Shown here in pieces: positions 41,928-50,801 of a DNA stretch of 64,000 nt. Origin of the DNA: Streptomyces sp. MspMP-M5 (lineage in GTDB: Bacteria; Actinomycetota; Actinomycetes; Streptomycetales; Streptomycetaceae). The position numbers and the translations under genes are program-made. The DNA lies in assembly GCF_000373585.1 (NCBI RefSeq), contig NZ_KB891883.1, positions 1-64,000 on the forward strand. Reading direction: 5' to 3'. The notes beneath the pieces were generated by a model that made no database searches, had not been told where the DNA came from, and worked only from the letters and a program-made list of their open reading frames with translations. Every line of letters begins with the position of its first letter. Within the stretch, counting starts at the first letter, position 1.

Positions 41928-42971
41928 TCACGCTCGAACGGTGGGCCCGGCGAGGCGATCGCCGGACAGCAGCGTGCCTGCTTGCTTGATGTGCCGTAGG
42001 ACAGGTGAGACTTCCATACTCTGCAGACCAGGCAGGGCCCCGATGCGATCCGACGTGAACTCGAAGAGTTCGTCGAGGTCTCGGCAGTGGGCAACGGCAT
42101 GGACGTTGTAGGGGCCGGAGATGGCCGCCGCAAAAGCGATCTCGGGTTCTCGCGCCAGCGTGCGCCCCACATTCTTCACCTCTGACGGATGCACGCGCAG
42201 CCACAGATTGGCCCGCGCGTGATAGCCCAAAGCTGCTGGGGCGATCTCGACGTCGATGTGGACGACGCGTTCCTGAAGCAGGACGCGGAGGCGGCGGGAT
42301 ACCCGGCCTGGTGTGGAGTCCGCCGCTGCGGCGAGTGTGACGAGACTGGCCCGACCGTCTGCAGCGAGCGCGTCAAGAATCTTCTCGTCTTCGTCGGTGA
42401 GGTGTACGGGTTCGTCAGTGACGACCGGAGACTCCGTGAACGGGGGGCCGTCGCTCCCGAGCATGGCTTCCTGCTTCGGGGACAGCACGCCGTGGAGTGC
42501 GGCCCAGTAGTGACCGCGGCCTCCCATGAACTGGCGCAGCATGGCGAAGGCATTGATGTCGAGCACCGCCGCGGTGCGCGGAAGCCGTTGGCCGAGCAGT
42601 TCTTCGCGCTGCGCCTGATCCCGTGACTGGGTCGCGCAGGTGACTTCGGAGCCCGCTGCGCCAAGGGCTACCCAATTGACATCGTCTCGCTTGGCGAGTG
42701 CGCCCGCGATCGCCGTGACGCTGCCGGGCCGGCAGCGTAGTCGTACCAGCCATCTGCTTTGCCCCAAAGCTCCCGGGTTGACCACGCCGACGACGCGGAT
42801 GACACCGTCGGCGTGCAGGCGCCGATATCGGCGGTTGATGGTGCCTTCGGTCAGTTCGAGCGCGGCTGCTATCGAGGCGAAGGAGGCTCTCGGGGCGACC
42901 TGCAGCGCACGAATGATTCGCACATCGTCGGGCTGGATTGCGAGGGATTCAGACGCAGCTGCACCTGTCAT
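41928..42971 (-). CDS. Lrp/AsnC-family regulator with duplicated module
   Basis: This 347-aa protein has two Lrp/AsnC units in one chain, about twice the usual 150 residues. The first HTH (about 15-60) includes RIIRALQVAPRASFASIAAALELTEGTINRRYRRL, and an RAM-like ligand part follows (SVTAIAGALAKRDDVNWV). The second HTH (about 195-245) is DEKILDALAADGRASLVTLAAAADSTPGRVSRRLRVL, then a second ligand part (NVGRTLAREPEIAFAAAISGPYNV, YNVHAVAHC). Lrp proteins sense amino acids or related metabolites. The duplicated form could bind DNA as a pseudo-tetramer. It is divergent from a short-chain dehydrogenase and amidohydrolase pair, with 175 bp between, so those are its probable targets. Confidence 0.82.
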   Translation of the reverse strand: MTGAAASESLAIQPDDVRIIRALQVAPRASFASIAAALELTEGTINRRYRRLHADGVIRVVGVVNPGALGQSRWLVRLRCRPGSVTAIAGALAKRDDVNWVALGAAGSEVTCATQSRDQAQREELLGQRLPRTAAVLDINAFAMLRQFMGGRGHYWAALHGVLSPKQEAMLGSDGPPFTESPVVTDEPVHLTDEDEKILDALAADGRASLVTLAAAADSTPGRVSRRLRVLLQERVVHIDVEIAPAALGYHARANLWLRVHPSEVKNVGRTLAREPEIAFAAAISGPYNVHAVAHCRDLDELFEFTSDRIGALPGLQSMEVSPVLRHIKQAGTLLSGDRLAGPTVRA

Positions 42972-43146
42972 AGCGGGAATCCTACAAATTGAGCTGCCTG
43001 GATCGCACCTGCGGCAGCACGGCAAGCAGACTCTGTTCCGCACCGATGAAGAGCCACAGCAGTGCGTACTCCGGTGTCGCCCCGAGGCGGTCTCGTTGAG
43101 GACGCACGAAGGGGCTCGCGACGTAACGGAACGGAGAGGATGCTGT

Positions 43147-43863
43147 ATGTCGTCGACTGTCACCGGGCAGCACACGCCAACTGCCCTCATCGTCGGGGCC
43201 TCGCGCGGCCTCGGCCACGCGATGGCGGCTGAATTCCTCGGCCGAGGCTGGCACGTCATCGGCACGGTCCGCGACACCTCTGCGCAAACGCCCCTGCACG
43301 ATCTCGCCGACCGGGCCGAGGGCCGCATCACCATCGAGCATCTCGACATCAACGAGCCCGACCACCTCGCGCCCCTGCACGAGCGTCTTGCGGAACGCAG
43401 GCTCGACCTGCTCTTCGTCAACGCCGGCACCACGAAGAGCGAGCAGACACCCATCGGCAAAGTGGCGACAGACGATTTCGTCGCGGTGATGATCACCAAC
43501 GCTCTCAGCCCCATGCGGGTCATCGAGGCGCTCGAAGACCTGGTTTCCCACACCGGCCTCATCGGAGCGATGTCGTCCGGACAAGGCAGCATCACGAACA
43601 ACACGACCGCAGGCCGTGAGGTCTACCGGGGAAGCAAAGCGGCCTTGAACATGTTCATGCGCAGCTTCGCGGCCCGACAGGCCGGGACACAGCGCGGCTT
43701 CGCCCTCCTCGCGCCGGGCTGGATCCGCACCGCGCTCGGCGGGCCGGACGCGCCGTTCACCGTCGAAGAGAGCGTCCCGCTGCTGGTGGACGTCCTGCTG
43801 TCCAAACTGGGCACGCCTGGGCTGGCGTATCTGGACCGCTCGGGTCAGACAGTGCCCTGGTAA
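43147..43863 (+). CDS. Short-chain dehydrogenase/reductase
   Basis: This 238-aa protein has the NAD(P) motif ALIVGASRGLGHAMAAEF near residue 15, DLLFVNAG at the usual NAG position, a catalytic Ser in IGAMSSGQGS and the active-site Tyr-x3-Lys in VYRGSKAALNMFM. Its substrate is a ketone or alcohol, unidentified. ATG 43147 has GGAGAGGATG just before. The next gene (amidohydrolase-like) begins 121 bp later on the same strand, so the two may act in one catabolic step. A divergent duplicated Lrp regulator is upstream. The length and motif order are standard for classical SDRs. Confidence 0.85.
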   Translation: MSSTVTGQHTPTALIVGASRGLGHAMAAEFLGRGWHVIGTVRDTSAQTPLHDLADRAEGRITIEHLDINEPDHLAPLHERLAERRLDLLFVNAGTTKSEQTPIGKVATDDFVAVMITNALSPMRVIEALEDLVSHTGLIGAMSSGQGSITNNTTAGREVYRGSKAALNMFMRSFAARQAGTQRGFALLAPGWIRTALGGPDAPFTVEESVPLLVDVLLSKLGTPGLAYLDRSGQTVPW

Positions 43864-43983
43864 GCCGCACCGAGCGACCATGGCGAATGGCCTGACGGCC
43901 AGCAGGCACCGTAAGCGGTCTCATCACTCGCAACGCCCCTCACCCGCGTCTGACGTGGCCAACACGCAGGAGAACACAAAGGA

Positions 43984-44967
43984 TTGACGACTGTGCCTCT
44001 CATCGCTATCGAAGAACACTGGATCATGCCGGACGTGGCGTCCGGCCTCCGAGCTGTGCCGCAGCCTGACGAAAGCCTTGCCTTCAACGAGATGGGCGAC
44101 CACCAGGAACGTCTGGAGGATCTGGAGGCCGGCCGCATCGCGGCCATGGACGCTCAGGGAATCGATGTGTCCGTCCTCGCCCTGACACCGCCGGGAGTCC
44201 AGCCGCTGCCGTCCAGGGAGGCACTGGCTCTGAGCCGCGCCGCGAACGATATGGCTGCGGCGGCCGTCGCCCGGCACCCGACCCGTTTCCGATCGCTGTC
44301 CACTCTCCCCATGTCGTCACCAAAGGACGTCGGGAGCGAGCTGGAAAGAGCGGCGGGCATGGGGCATATAGGCACCATGGTCTATGGCCGATCGGGCGAC
44401 CTGTTCCTCGACGACCCCGCCTATGACGACTTCTTCTCCGCCGCATCAGAACTCGGCCAGCCCGTGTTCATCCATCCACAACTGCCCTCGACCGCAGTCC
44501 GAGACGCCTCATATCGAGGATTCGACCCCATGACGGACCTCGCCCTCGCCACTTTCGGGTGGGGGTGGCACCTGGACGCCGCAACTGCGGCACTCCGCCT
44601 GGTGCTGCGAGGAACGTTCGACCGTCATCCCGACCTTCAAGTCGTGCTCGGCCACTGGGGGGAGATGCTGCTCTTCTGGCTCGACCGAGCTGACGGCCTT
44701 GCCCGTATCGCTGGTTTGGAGCGATCCATATCGGACTACGTCCGGTCGAATTTCTACATCACTACCTCCGGCATGCTCAATCCGGCGCTCCTGCAGCACG
44801 CCCTGTCCGTCACTTCCGTCGACCGGTTGATCTTCTCGACCGACTACCCGTTCCAGCGGCCAACCAGAGAGGAAATCGATTCCTTCCTGAATCACTTCTC
44901 GTCGGACGCGGAACGCGAACAGTTCTCGTCAGCCAACGCGGCATCCTTGTACGGCATTTCCGTCTAG
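43984..44967 (+). CDS. ACMSD-like amidohydrolase/decarboxylase
   Basis: This 327-aa TIM-barrel enzyme has the family's N-terminal metal region AIEEHW (in place of the typical HxH, a known ACMSD-type variant), a middle FIHPQLPS, VVLGHWGEMLLFWLDR with the active-site His-x-Gly, and the late Asp in IFSTDYPFQ. Such proteins hydrolyse or decarboxylate ring-cleavage or aromatic acids (ACMS decarboxylase, gamma-resorcylate decarboxylase type). The substrate is unknown. The TTG at 43984 is used as start; GTG 43993 (nine bases after AAAGGA) is a good alternative. It follows an SDR gene and may be under the duplicated Lrp regulator. The final residues ASLYGI are typical. Confidence 0.8.
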   Translation: MTTVPLIAIEEHWIMPDVASGLRAVPQPDESLAFNEMGDHQERLEDLEAGRIAAMDAQGIDVSVLALTPPGVQPLPSREALALSRAANDMAAAAVARHPTRFRSLSTLPMSSPKDVGSELERAAGMGHIGTMVYGRSGDLFLDDPAYDDFFSAASELGQPVFIHPQLPSTAVRDASYRGFDPMTDLALATFGWGWHLDAATAALRLVLRGTFDRHPDLQVVLGHWGEMLLFWLDRADGLARIAGLERSISDYVRSNFYITTSGMLNPALLQHALSVTSVDRLIFSTDYPFQRPTREEIDSFLNHFSSDAEREQFSSANAASLYGISV

Positions 44968-45129
44968 AAGCTGTCCTTCAACTGATCCTGCGAGCCGACA
45001 GCTCTCCGTCGAACGGCGAGGCTGTGGGGGCATCTTGGCCGGCTGGCTGACTGACTGGTCGGCTTCGGTCCGGAGCCGACCAGCCAGCATGCTCCTCAAT
45101 GGCCGCTGGGCGGCACGGGTCAGATCAGA

Positions 45130-45522
45130 TCAGCCGCAGTCGGGCGTCATCGAGCCGACGGGTGCGCCGCTCAGTTCCTTGTCGCCGAAGCCGTCGATCT
45201 CCTGCTCGGAGCCGGCGAAGTGCGCCTTGTCGTTGAGGCGCACGATGCAGCCGAAGCTGTCGGGAATCGGGTTGCGCGCCGATAGCGGCTCGATCACCGG
45301 GGCGAGCGAGTCGACCTCGGGAAAGCTGAAGCCGGTTTTGGTGACCTTGACATTGAGCCGGTAGAGGACTTGCCCGGTCTGGTGCGGCCCGCTGAAGAGG
45401 CAGAACTCGCCCTTGTGGCAGGCGTTTGACGCATTGGAGGCCGAGGCGGCGGGGGCAACGCATACGGAGAGGCCGAGGGCCGTCAGGGCGGCCAGACCGA
45501 GGCGTATAGCGCCATACGACAC
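45130..45522 (-). CDS. Secreted I36-type peptidase-inhibitor-like protein
   Basis: This 130-aa product begins at GTG 45522, five bases after AAGGAG. The signal peptide covers about 1-29 (GLAALTALGLSVCVAPAASA). The mature part has an I36-like core: ACHKGEFCLFSGPHQTGQVLYRL, later DSFGCIVRLNDKAHFAG and a final DCG. The Cys pattern and the FCLF-G--QTG motif resemble the Streptomyces SMI/peptidase inhibitor I36 family, which blocks metalloproteases, and betagamma-crystallin-like folds. I cannot tell whether it inhibits a protease here. It is likely extracellular and monocistronic, with 70 bp before the next leftward gene. Confidence 0.75.
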   Translation of the reverse strand: MSYGAIRLGLAALTALGLSVCVAPAASASNASNACHKGEFCLFSGPHQTGQVLYRLNVKVTKTGFSFPEVDSLAPVIEPLSARNPIPDSFGCIVRLNDKAHFAGSEQEIDGFGDKELSGAPVGSMTPDCG

Positions 45523-45592
45523 GAGAACTCCTTGAATGGGAAACGAAGGGGCAAACCTGCCGCGCGCCAACCTATCGGAGATCAATTCACGG

Positions 45593-46024
45593 TCAATGGG
45601 CCTTCAGCGGATCAAGCCACTCCCGCACGCTCATTCCGAAGTCGGCTGCCGGCAGCCAAGAACTCCTCACCGGCCTCGTCGACCGCACCGAGCGGATCAC
45701 ACAGGAAGCTCCGCCGCCTTGCCGGCTCCCGGCGCGTGACACCCCGAACGCCGCTAGGGCGCTTCTGACGGTCATCGATTCGGCCAGCCAGACCCCAAGC
45801 CCTCCCACTGCTGCCCCGTACCCGGGGGAGGCCGCACGGTACAGAACAGCAACCAGTCGAGGACCAGCAGTCTGTTCCCCGTAACGCTCCCTGATCGCGG
45901 GCGGGTAGTCGGAGAGCAGGGCATCCCGCGCCACCAGCAGCGAGCCAATGACGATCAGGGTGAACAACGACACCAGGACGAGCGCGTAACCCATGCAGAC
46001 TCGTGCGATCTCCGTCGAAGTCAT
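45593..46024 (-). CDS. Possible small membrane protein
   Basis: This frame from ATG 46024 encodes about 143 aa. It has a clear hydrophobic segment MGYALVLVSLFTLIVIGSLLVARD and a second, LVAVLYRAASPGYGAAVGGLGVWLAE, as expected of a two-helix membrane protein. The C-terminal third (SRQGGGASCVIRSVRSTRPV and beyond) is basic and lacks pattern, so the true end or frame may be disrupted. There is no clear ribosome binding site. I do not recognise it, and I am not sure it is functional. Confidence 0.4.
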   Translation of the reverse strand: MTSTEIARVCMGYALVLVSLFTLIVIGSLLVARDALLSDYPPAIRERYGEQTAGPRLVAVLYRAASPGYGAAVGGLGVWLAESMTVRSALAAFGVSRAGSRQGGGASCVIRSVRSTRPVRSSWLPAADFGMSVREWLDPLKAH

Positions 46025-46121
46025 GATTCGGGAGCCTACGCTCAGGTCAGCCAGTTCCAACGCCGGTGCCTGGGTGGCGTCAAGGCGCCCCCCACCGTCA
46101 TCTCGCCAAACCGACGCTGTA

Positions 46122-46814
46122 TCAACGGCGTTGAGGATGGGCATCGGCCTCTGATGCGGGTTCGGCGAAAGCGCCGGCCGCTGCGGCCAGGGCGGCGGTT
46201 CTGGCCGCGCTGCCGGGCAGTCGCGGATCGGGGGGCGTGCCGAGGAGCAGCAGCTGGTGGTACAGCGGCGCGGTGGCGGCGATGAGGAGTGGTCGGGCGG
46301 CGGTGTGCGAGGGGAGTTCACCGCGCCGGATCGCCCGGTCGACGACGACCTCGCAGCGGGTGTACCGGTCCTCCCAGAGCCGCTCTTGGGCTCGAGCCGC
46401 CTTCTCGGAGCGGAACGAGGCGGCGATCAGGGCCGTCACGATCGGCGGCTCCCCGGTCAGGGCTGTCTGGATCTCCTGATTCATCGCCGTCAGGTCGCCT
46501 TCCAGGGAGCCGGTGTCCGGTGGCTGCCAGTCATCGTCGCTCGCCGCGTCGAAAACGTCGGCGAGCAGGCCGCCGACGTCCCCCCAACGCCGGTACACCG
46601 TGGTGCGGTGCACCCCGGCGCGGGCGGCGACGGCGTCCGTGGAGAGCCCGTCATAACCGTGTTCACCCAGTTCCGCACGGACCGCATCGAGTACCTGCAT
46701 GCGGATGCGCGCGGTGCGGCCGCCGGGGCGGCGTCGGGTCGGTGTCGCCCGCGTGCCTTCTGCGTCCGGGGCTGCGTCCGGTTCCGGGGCTGCTGCTGAT
46801 CCCGTGGGAGTCAT
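46122..46814 (-). CDS. TetR-family regulator of the resistance island
   Basis: This 230-aa repressor has an HTH near 35-80: MQVLDAVRAELGEHGYDGLSTDAVAARAGVHRTTVYRRWGDVGGLLADVF. The C-terminal helices (LPSHTAARPLLIAATAPLYHQLLLLG) form a ligand-binding domain. The long Pro/Ala N-tail has no role I know. It is divergent from the ABC-F gene (156 bp gap, with candidate palindromes at 46853-46885), so it probably represses the island and may respond to a drug. The ribosome binding site is weak. Confidence 0.85.
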   Translation of the reverse strand: MTPTGSAAAPEPDAAPDAEGTRATPTRRRPGGRTARIRMQVLDAVRAELGEHGYDGLSTDAVAARAGVHRTTVYRRWGDVGGLLADVFDAASDDDWQPPDTGSLEGDLTAMNQEIQTALTGEPPIVTALIAASFRSEKAARAQERLWEDRYTRCEVVVDRAIRRGELPSHTAARPLLIAATAPLYHQLLLLGTPPDPRLPGSAARTAALAAAAGAFAEPASEADAHPQRR

Positions 46815-46852
46815 GGTGGAAATTCCGTTTGCTCAGGGGGACTTCGCTGTGG

Positions 46853-46885
46853 CAACATCTTAAAGCATCAGTTGTCGCACTAGTG
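46853..46885. promoter_or_regulatory. Candidate TetR operators between regulator and ABC-F gene
   Basis: Two dyads lie side by side: an imperfect 22-bp one with CAAC (46853-46856) and GTTG (46871-46874) ends around ATCTTAAAGCATCA, and the 8-bp palindrome CACTAGTG (46878-46885). The segment is AT-rich for this genome. These are the most symmetric elements in the divergent gap; binding is inferred. Confidence 0.45.
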
Positions 46886-46970
46886 GAGTGATCAATGCTC
46901 ATTCAAAGCGTTCGCCCGGCCTCGCGGTCCTTCACGGCCGCCTCGTTCTCGAATGCTTTGGAGACCTCGC

Positions 46971-48593
46971 ATGCCCACACAGATCACTGCACTCGCCGTC
47001 AGCAAGTCCTTCAACGGCAGGCTCGTCCTTGACTCGGTGACCTGCTCGCTCACCGCGGGCGAACGCACCGGGATCATCGGTGAGAACGGTTCCGGCAAGT
47101 CCACCCTGCTGCGCCTGTTCGCCGGGCGTGACCTGCCCGATCAGGGCGAGGTCGTCGTCCAGGCCACCGGCGGCGTCGGCTATCTCGCCCAGGACGAGCG
47201 GTTGGAGCCGGAGGCGACGGTCCAGCAGATCGTCGACCGCGCCCTGAGCGACCTCCGCGCCGTCGAGCAGCGCATGCACCGTCTGGAGGCCGCGATGGCC
47301 GACGGCGACGAGTCGGTCATGGCCGAGTACGGCGAACTGTTGACGGTCTTCGAGCTGCGCGGCGGCTACGACGCCGAGGCCCGCGTGGAGCGCGCGCTGC
47401 ACGGTCTCGGCCTGGGACTGGTGGCCCGTGACCGTACCGTGGGCAGCCTGTCCGGCGGCGAACGCGTCAGGTTGCGACTGGCGGCCGTGCTGGCCGCCGC
47501 GCCTGAGGTGTTGCTGCTGGACGAACCGACCAACCATCTCGACGACTCCGCCCTGAGGTGGTTGGAGGAACACCTGCGTTCCCGCCGGGGCACCACGGTT
47601 GCGGTCTCCCACGACCGGGACTTCCTGGAACGGGTTTCCACCAGCCTGCTGGAGGTGGACGCCGACCGGCGCCGCGTCGTCCGGTACGGCAACGGCTACG
47701 CCGGCTACCTCGCCGAGAAGGCCGCCGCCCGGCAGCGCTGGGCCCAGGCACACGACCAGTGGCAGGCCGACATCGACCGACTCCGCGCGACCGCCGCAAC
47801 CACCGCCCGCCAGGTGGCCCCCGGCCGACCGATGAAGGACGGCAACAAGATGGCCTACGACCGGGCCGGCGGCCGGGTGCAGCAGTCACTGGCCAGCCGG
47901 GTGCGCAACGCCGAGGAGCGACTGCGCCGCCTCCTTGCCGACCCCGTAGCTCCCCCGCCGGAGCCGCTGCGCTTCACCCCCGTACTGCGGGCCCGCCACC
48001 TGGAGGGTGTCGTGCTCGACGCCGCCGACGTCACCGTCGGGGACCGACTCGGCCGTACGAGCCTCACCGTCAAGGCAGGCGAGCACCTGCTGATCACGGG
48101 GCCGAACGGAGCGGGCAAGAGCACCCTGCTCCGCGTCCTGGCCGGGGAGGTCTCGCCCGACAGCGGGAGCGTCACCTGCCGCGGCCGGATCGGCTACCTC
48201 CCCCAGGAGCCGCAACCCGGGGACCCGGACCAGACCGTACTGGCCGCCTTCGCCCACGGCCGGACCGGAGACGCCGCCAGTCACACCGAACGGCTGCTGT
48301 CCCTGGGCCTGTTCGACCGCGACCAGCTCACGAAGCCGGTCGGCAGACTGTCCACCGGGCAGCTGCAGCGGCTGGCCCTGGCGCGGCTGCTCAGCGAGCC
48401 ATCGGACATCCTGTTGCTCGACGAACCGACCAACCATCTGTCGCCCGCCCTCGTCGAGGAGTTGGAAACCGCTCTGGCCGGCTACGACGGCACCCTCGTC
48501 ATCGTCAGCCACGATCGCCGGCTGCGACGGCGTTGGCGGGGCGCCCACCTGCCCGTGCGGGAGACCCCGACGCCTGCCATGACCAGTGCCTGA
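46971..48593 (+). CDS. ABC-F ribosome-protection-type ATPase
   Basis: This 540-aa protein has two ABC domains in one chain and no membrane segment. The first Walker A is GENGSGKST (about 38-46) with signature SLSGGERVRLRLA and Walker B VLLLDEPTNHLDD. The second Walker A is GPNGAGKST with signature LSTGQLQRLALAR and the Walker B DILLLDEPTNHLSP. The linker between (about 245-320) is basic (RLRATAATTARQVAPGRPMK), as in antibiotic-resistance ABC-F proteins, which dislodge macrolides, lincosamides or streptogramins from the ribosome. ATG 46971 has GGAG eight bases upstream. The neighbouring Vat and Ere genes support this rather than a housekeeping EttA/Uup role. Confidence 0.85.
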   Translation: MPTQITALAVSKSFNGRLVLDSVTCSLTAGERTGIIGENGSGKSTLLRLFAGRDLPDQGEVVVQATGGVGYLAQDERLEPEATVQQIVDRALSDLRAVEQRMHRLEAAMADGDESVMAEYGELLTVFELRGGYDAEARVERALHGLGLGLVARDRTVGSLSGGERVRLRLAAVLAAAPEVLLLDEPTNHLDDSALRWLEEHLRSRRGTTVAVSHDRDFLERVSTSLLEVDADRRRVVRYGNGYAGYLAEKAAARQRWAQAHDQWQADIDRLRATAATTARQVAPGRPMKDGNKMAYDRAGGRVQQSLASRVRNAEERLRRLLADPVAPPPEPLRFTPVLRARHLEGVVLDAADVTVGDRLGRTSLTVKAGEHLLITGPNGAGKSTLLRVLAGEVSPDSGSVTCRGRIGYLPQEPQPGDPDQTVLAAFAHGRTGDAASHTERLLSLGLFDRDQLTKPVGRLSTGQLQRLALARLLSEPSDILLLDEPTNHLSPALVEELETALAGYDGTLVIVSHDRRLRRRWRGAHLPVRETPTPAMTSA

Positions 48594-48685
48594 CCGAGGT
48601 CCGGACCCGGGCGCACCCACCTCGTACCTCGTACTCCCACTTACCCCCACAGACACGCCTGCTCCCTCCAGGAAGGAAACCGTCC

Positions 48686-49342
48686 GTGACACCGCCTGTT
48701 CCCGCCGACCCGACCGTGCTGCATCCGATGCCCGAGCAGCCGAGGGTGGTGCTGCTGAAGCCGCTGATCACCTCACCGCTGATCGAGGTCGGAGACTTCT
48801 CCTACTACGACGACCCGGACGATCCGACCGCCTTCGAAACCCGCAACGTGCTGTACCACTACGGGCCGGAACGGCTGGTCATCGGGAAGTTCTGCGCGCT
48901 GGGCGAGGGGGTGCGGTTCATCATGAACGGCGCCAACCATCGCATGGACGGCCCCTCGACCTTCCCGTTCCCCATCATGGGCGGTGCCTGGTCCGAACAC
49001 TTCGACCTCATCACCGGCCTGGCCGGGCGGGGTGACACCGTAGTGGGCCATGACGTCTGGTTCGGATACCGGTCCATGGTGATGCCCGGCGTCCGCATCG
49101 GCCACGGAGCGGTCATCGCCTCCGGCTCCGTAGTCGTCGACGACGTCCCGGACTACGGCATCGTCGGCGGCAACCCCGCCCGGCTCATCCGCCGCCGCTA
49201 CAGCGATGCCGACATCAACCGCCTTCTCACCCTTGCCTGGTGGGACTGGCCGCTCGAGCACCTCACCGAACACATCCGCACGATCATGTCCGGCAGCATC
49301 GACGACCTGGAGCAGGCGGTGCCCCCGCCCGCGCACGGGTGA
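48686..49342 (+). CDS. Vat-type streptogramin A acetyltransferase (xenobiotic acetyltransferase)
   Basis: This 218-aa enzyme is the length of Vat proteins, which acetylate the hydroxyl of streptogramin A drugs using acetyl-CoA. The left-handed beta-helix is seen in RLVIGKFCALGEGVRFIMNGANHRMDGPSTFPF (with the catalytic His in NHRMDG), GDTVVGHDVWFGYRSMVMPGVRIGHGAVIASGSVVVDDVPDYGIVGGNPARLIRRRY, and the C-terminal LLTLAWWDWPLEHL helix. GTG 48686 follows GGAAGGAAAC. It is 92 bp after the ABC-F gene on the same strand. Vat and ABC-F together are the classic pairing for streptogramin resistance. Chromosomal Vat relatives in soil Streptomyces may act on related compounds. Confidence 0.85.
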   Translation: MTPPVPADPTVLHPMPEQPRVVLLKPLITSPLIEVGDFSYYDDPDDPTAFETRNVLYHYGPERLVIGKFCALGEGVRFIMNGANHRMDGPSTFPFPIMGGAWSEHFDLITGLAGRGDTVVGHDVWFGYRSMVMPGVRIGHGAVIASGSVVVDDVPDYGIVGGNPARLIRRRYSDADINRLLTLAWWDWPLEHLTEHIRTIMSGSIDDLEQAVPPPAHG

Positions 49343-49413
49343 TCCCGCGTTCCAGCACGTCAGAGTCCCAGAAGAGTTCCAGCGTTCCATAGCTTGGGAA
49401 TCGAGTCATCAGT

Positions 49414-50712
49414 ATGCCTACGTCTTCTCGCCACAACCCCTTCGCCGACTGGCTTCGCGCCCACGCCGTCCCCCTCACCCACCTCGATCGTGAGGCACCG
49501 CTCGACGACCTGGAGCCGCTGCGCTCACTCATCGGCGACGCCCGCGTCGTCGCGATCGGCGAAAGTTCCCACTTCATCGACGAGTTCGCCGCTATGCGCG
49601 AGCGCATTCTGCGGTTCCTGGTCGAACGCTGCGGCTTCACCGTCCTGGCCTTCGAGTACGGCTTCAGCGAGGGCTTCCCCCTCGACGCATGGGCCCAGGG
49701 CGAGGGGACCGACGACGGACTGTCGGAACACCTCGCCGCAGCGATCCCCGTGGGACTGGACGAACCGCTGCGCTGGATGCGCCGGCACAACCGCACCGCC
49801 GCGCAGCCCGTCCGCTTCGCCGGCGTCGACATCCCCGCGGCAGGCGGCTCCCTGCTCCCCGCCCTGTCCCCGGTCGCCGACTACCTACGCCGAACCGACC
49901 CGGAATTCCTGCCGGCGGTCCAAACCGCCCTGCAGATCGCCGCATCGTTCGCCGGTGGCTCCGGAGCCGTCGCCGCGCCCGCGTGGGCACGTCTGACCAG
50001 CGCCGAACAGGACACCCTCAGCGCAACCCTGATGCGCTTGCTCATCCGCTTCCGCGCCGTCGAACCGCTGTACGTCTCCCGCAGCGACCAACTCAGCTAC
50101 GACATCGCCCTGCAACGCCTCGAAGGTGCCTGCCACGCCGACTACACCTTCCGTGCCATGGCCGACCTCTTCGCCGGAAAGGGGCTGGCCGCCGACACCT
50201 CGGCCCGGGACGTCTACATGGCCGGGGCGGTCCTGTGGCACCTGGCGCACTTCGAACCCGGAACCCGCATCGTGCTCGCCGCCCACAACGCCCACATCCA
50301 GAAGTCACCGATCTCCTTCGACGGCCACCTCACCGGCCTCCCGATGGGACAACACCTGCACCGCGCACTCGGCGACGACTACTTCGCGCTCGGCCTGACG
50401 AGCACCACCGGACACACCGCGGACATGCCCCGCGACGAGAACGCACGCTTCGGCTTCACCGTCGACGCCACCGCCCTGGAGCCGTCCGAGCCGGGCAGCA
50501 TCGAAGCCGCCTTCGCCGATGCCGAACTCGGCCTCAGCATTGCCGACCTCCACCAGGCACGCACGGAGGCTCATGACAACGCCGGCCTTGCGCCGATCCC
50601 CGACCGCATCCGCATCCAGAGCGCCTATATGAACAGCCCCGTCCTCGAGGCGTTCGACGCCATCCTCCACACCCCGACCTCCACGGTGGCCGACAACCTC
50701 GAAGACTTGTGA
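49414..50712 (+). CDS. Erythromycin esterase-family protein
   Basis: This 432-aa enzyme belongs to the Ere/succinoglycan-type group. Motifs are VVAIGESSHFIDEFAAMRERI (Glu and His of the active site near 49-53), FEYGFSEGFPLDAW, and GTRIVLAAHNAHIQKSPIS with the second catalytic His. EreA/B/C open the macrolactone ring of 14-membered macrolides. The family is broad and many members have other unknown esters, so the substrate is inferred from the neighbours (ABC-F, Vat). It starts at ATG 49414, 71 bp after the Vat gene, on the same strand, and probably is in the same operon. There is no signal peptide; it is a cytosolic enzyme. Confidence 0.8.
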   Translation: MPTSSRHNPFADWLRAHAVPLTHLDREAPLDDLEPLRSLIGDARVVAIGESSHFIDEFAAMRERILRFLVERCGFTVLAFEYGFSEGFPLDAWAQGEGTDDGLSEHLAAAIPVGLDEPLRWMRRHNRTAAQPVRFAGVDIPAAGGSLLPALSPVADYLRRTDPEFLPAVQTALQIAASFAGGSGAVAAPAWARLTSAEQDTLSATLMRLLIRFRAVEPLYVSRSDQLSYDIALQRLEGACHADYTFRAMADLFAGKGLAADTSARDVYMAGAVLWHLAHFEPGTRIVLAAHNAHIQKSPISFDGHLTGLPMGQHLHRALGDDYFALGLTSTTGHTADMPRDENARFGFTVDATALEPSEPGSIEAAFADAELGLSIADLHQARTEAHDNAGLAPIPDRIRIQSAYMNSPVLEAFDAILHTPTSTVADNLEDL

Positions 50713-50801
50713 GCGCAAGGACGCATGAACTCACAGACATGTGAACTCAATGGCATGTGAGCGCGAAGGCGTGTGAGCCAAGCCCGGGCCGGTTGCCCTC
50801 A

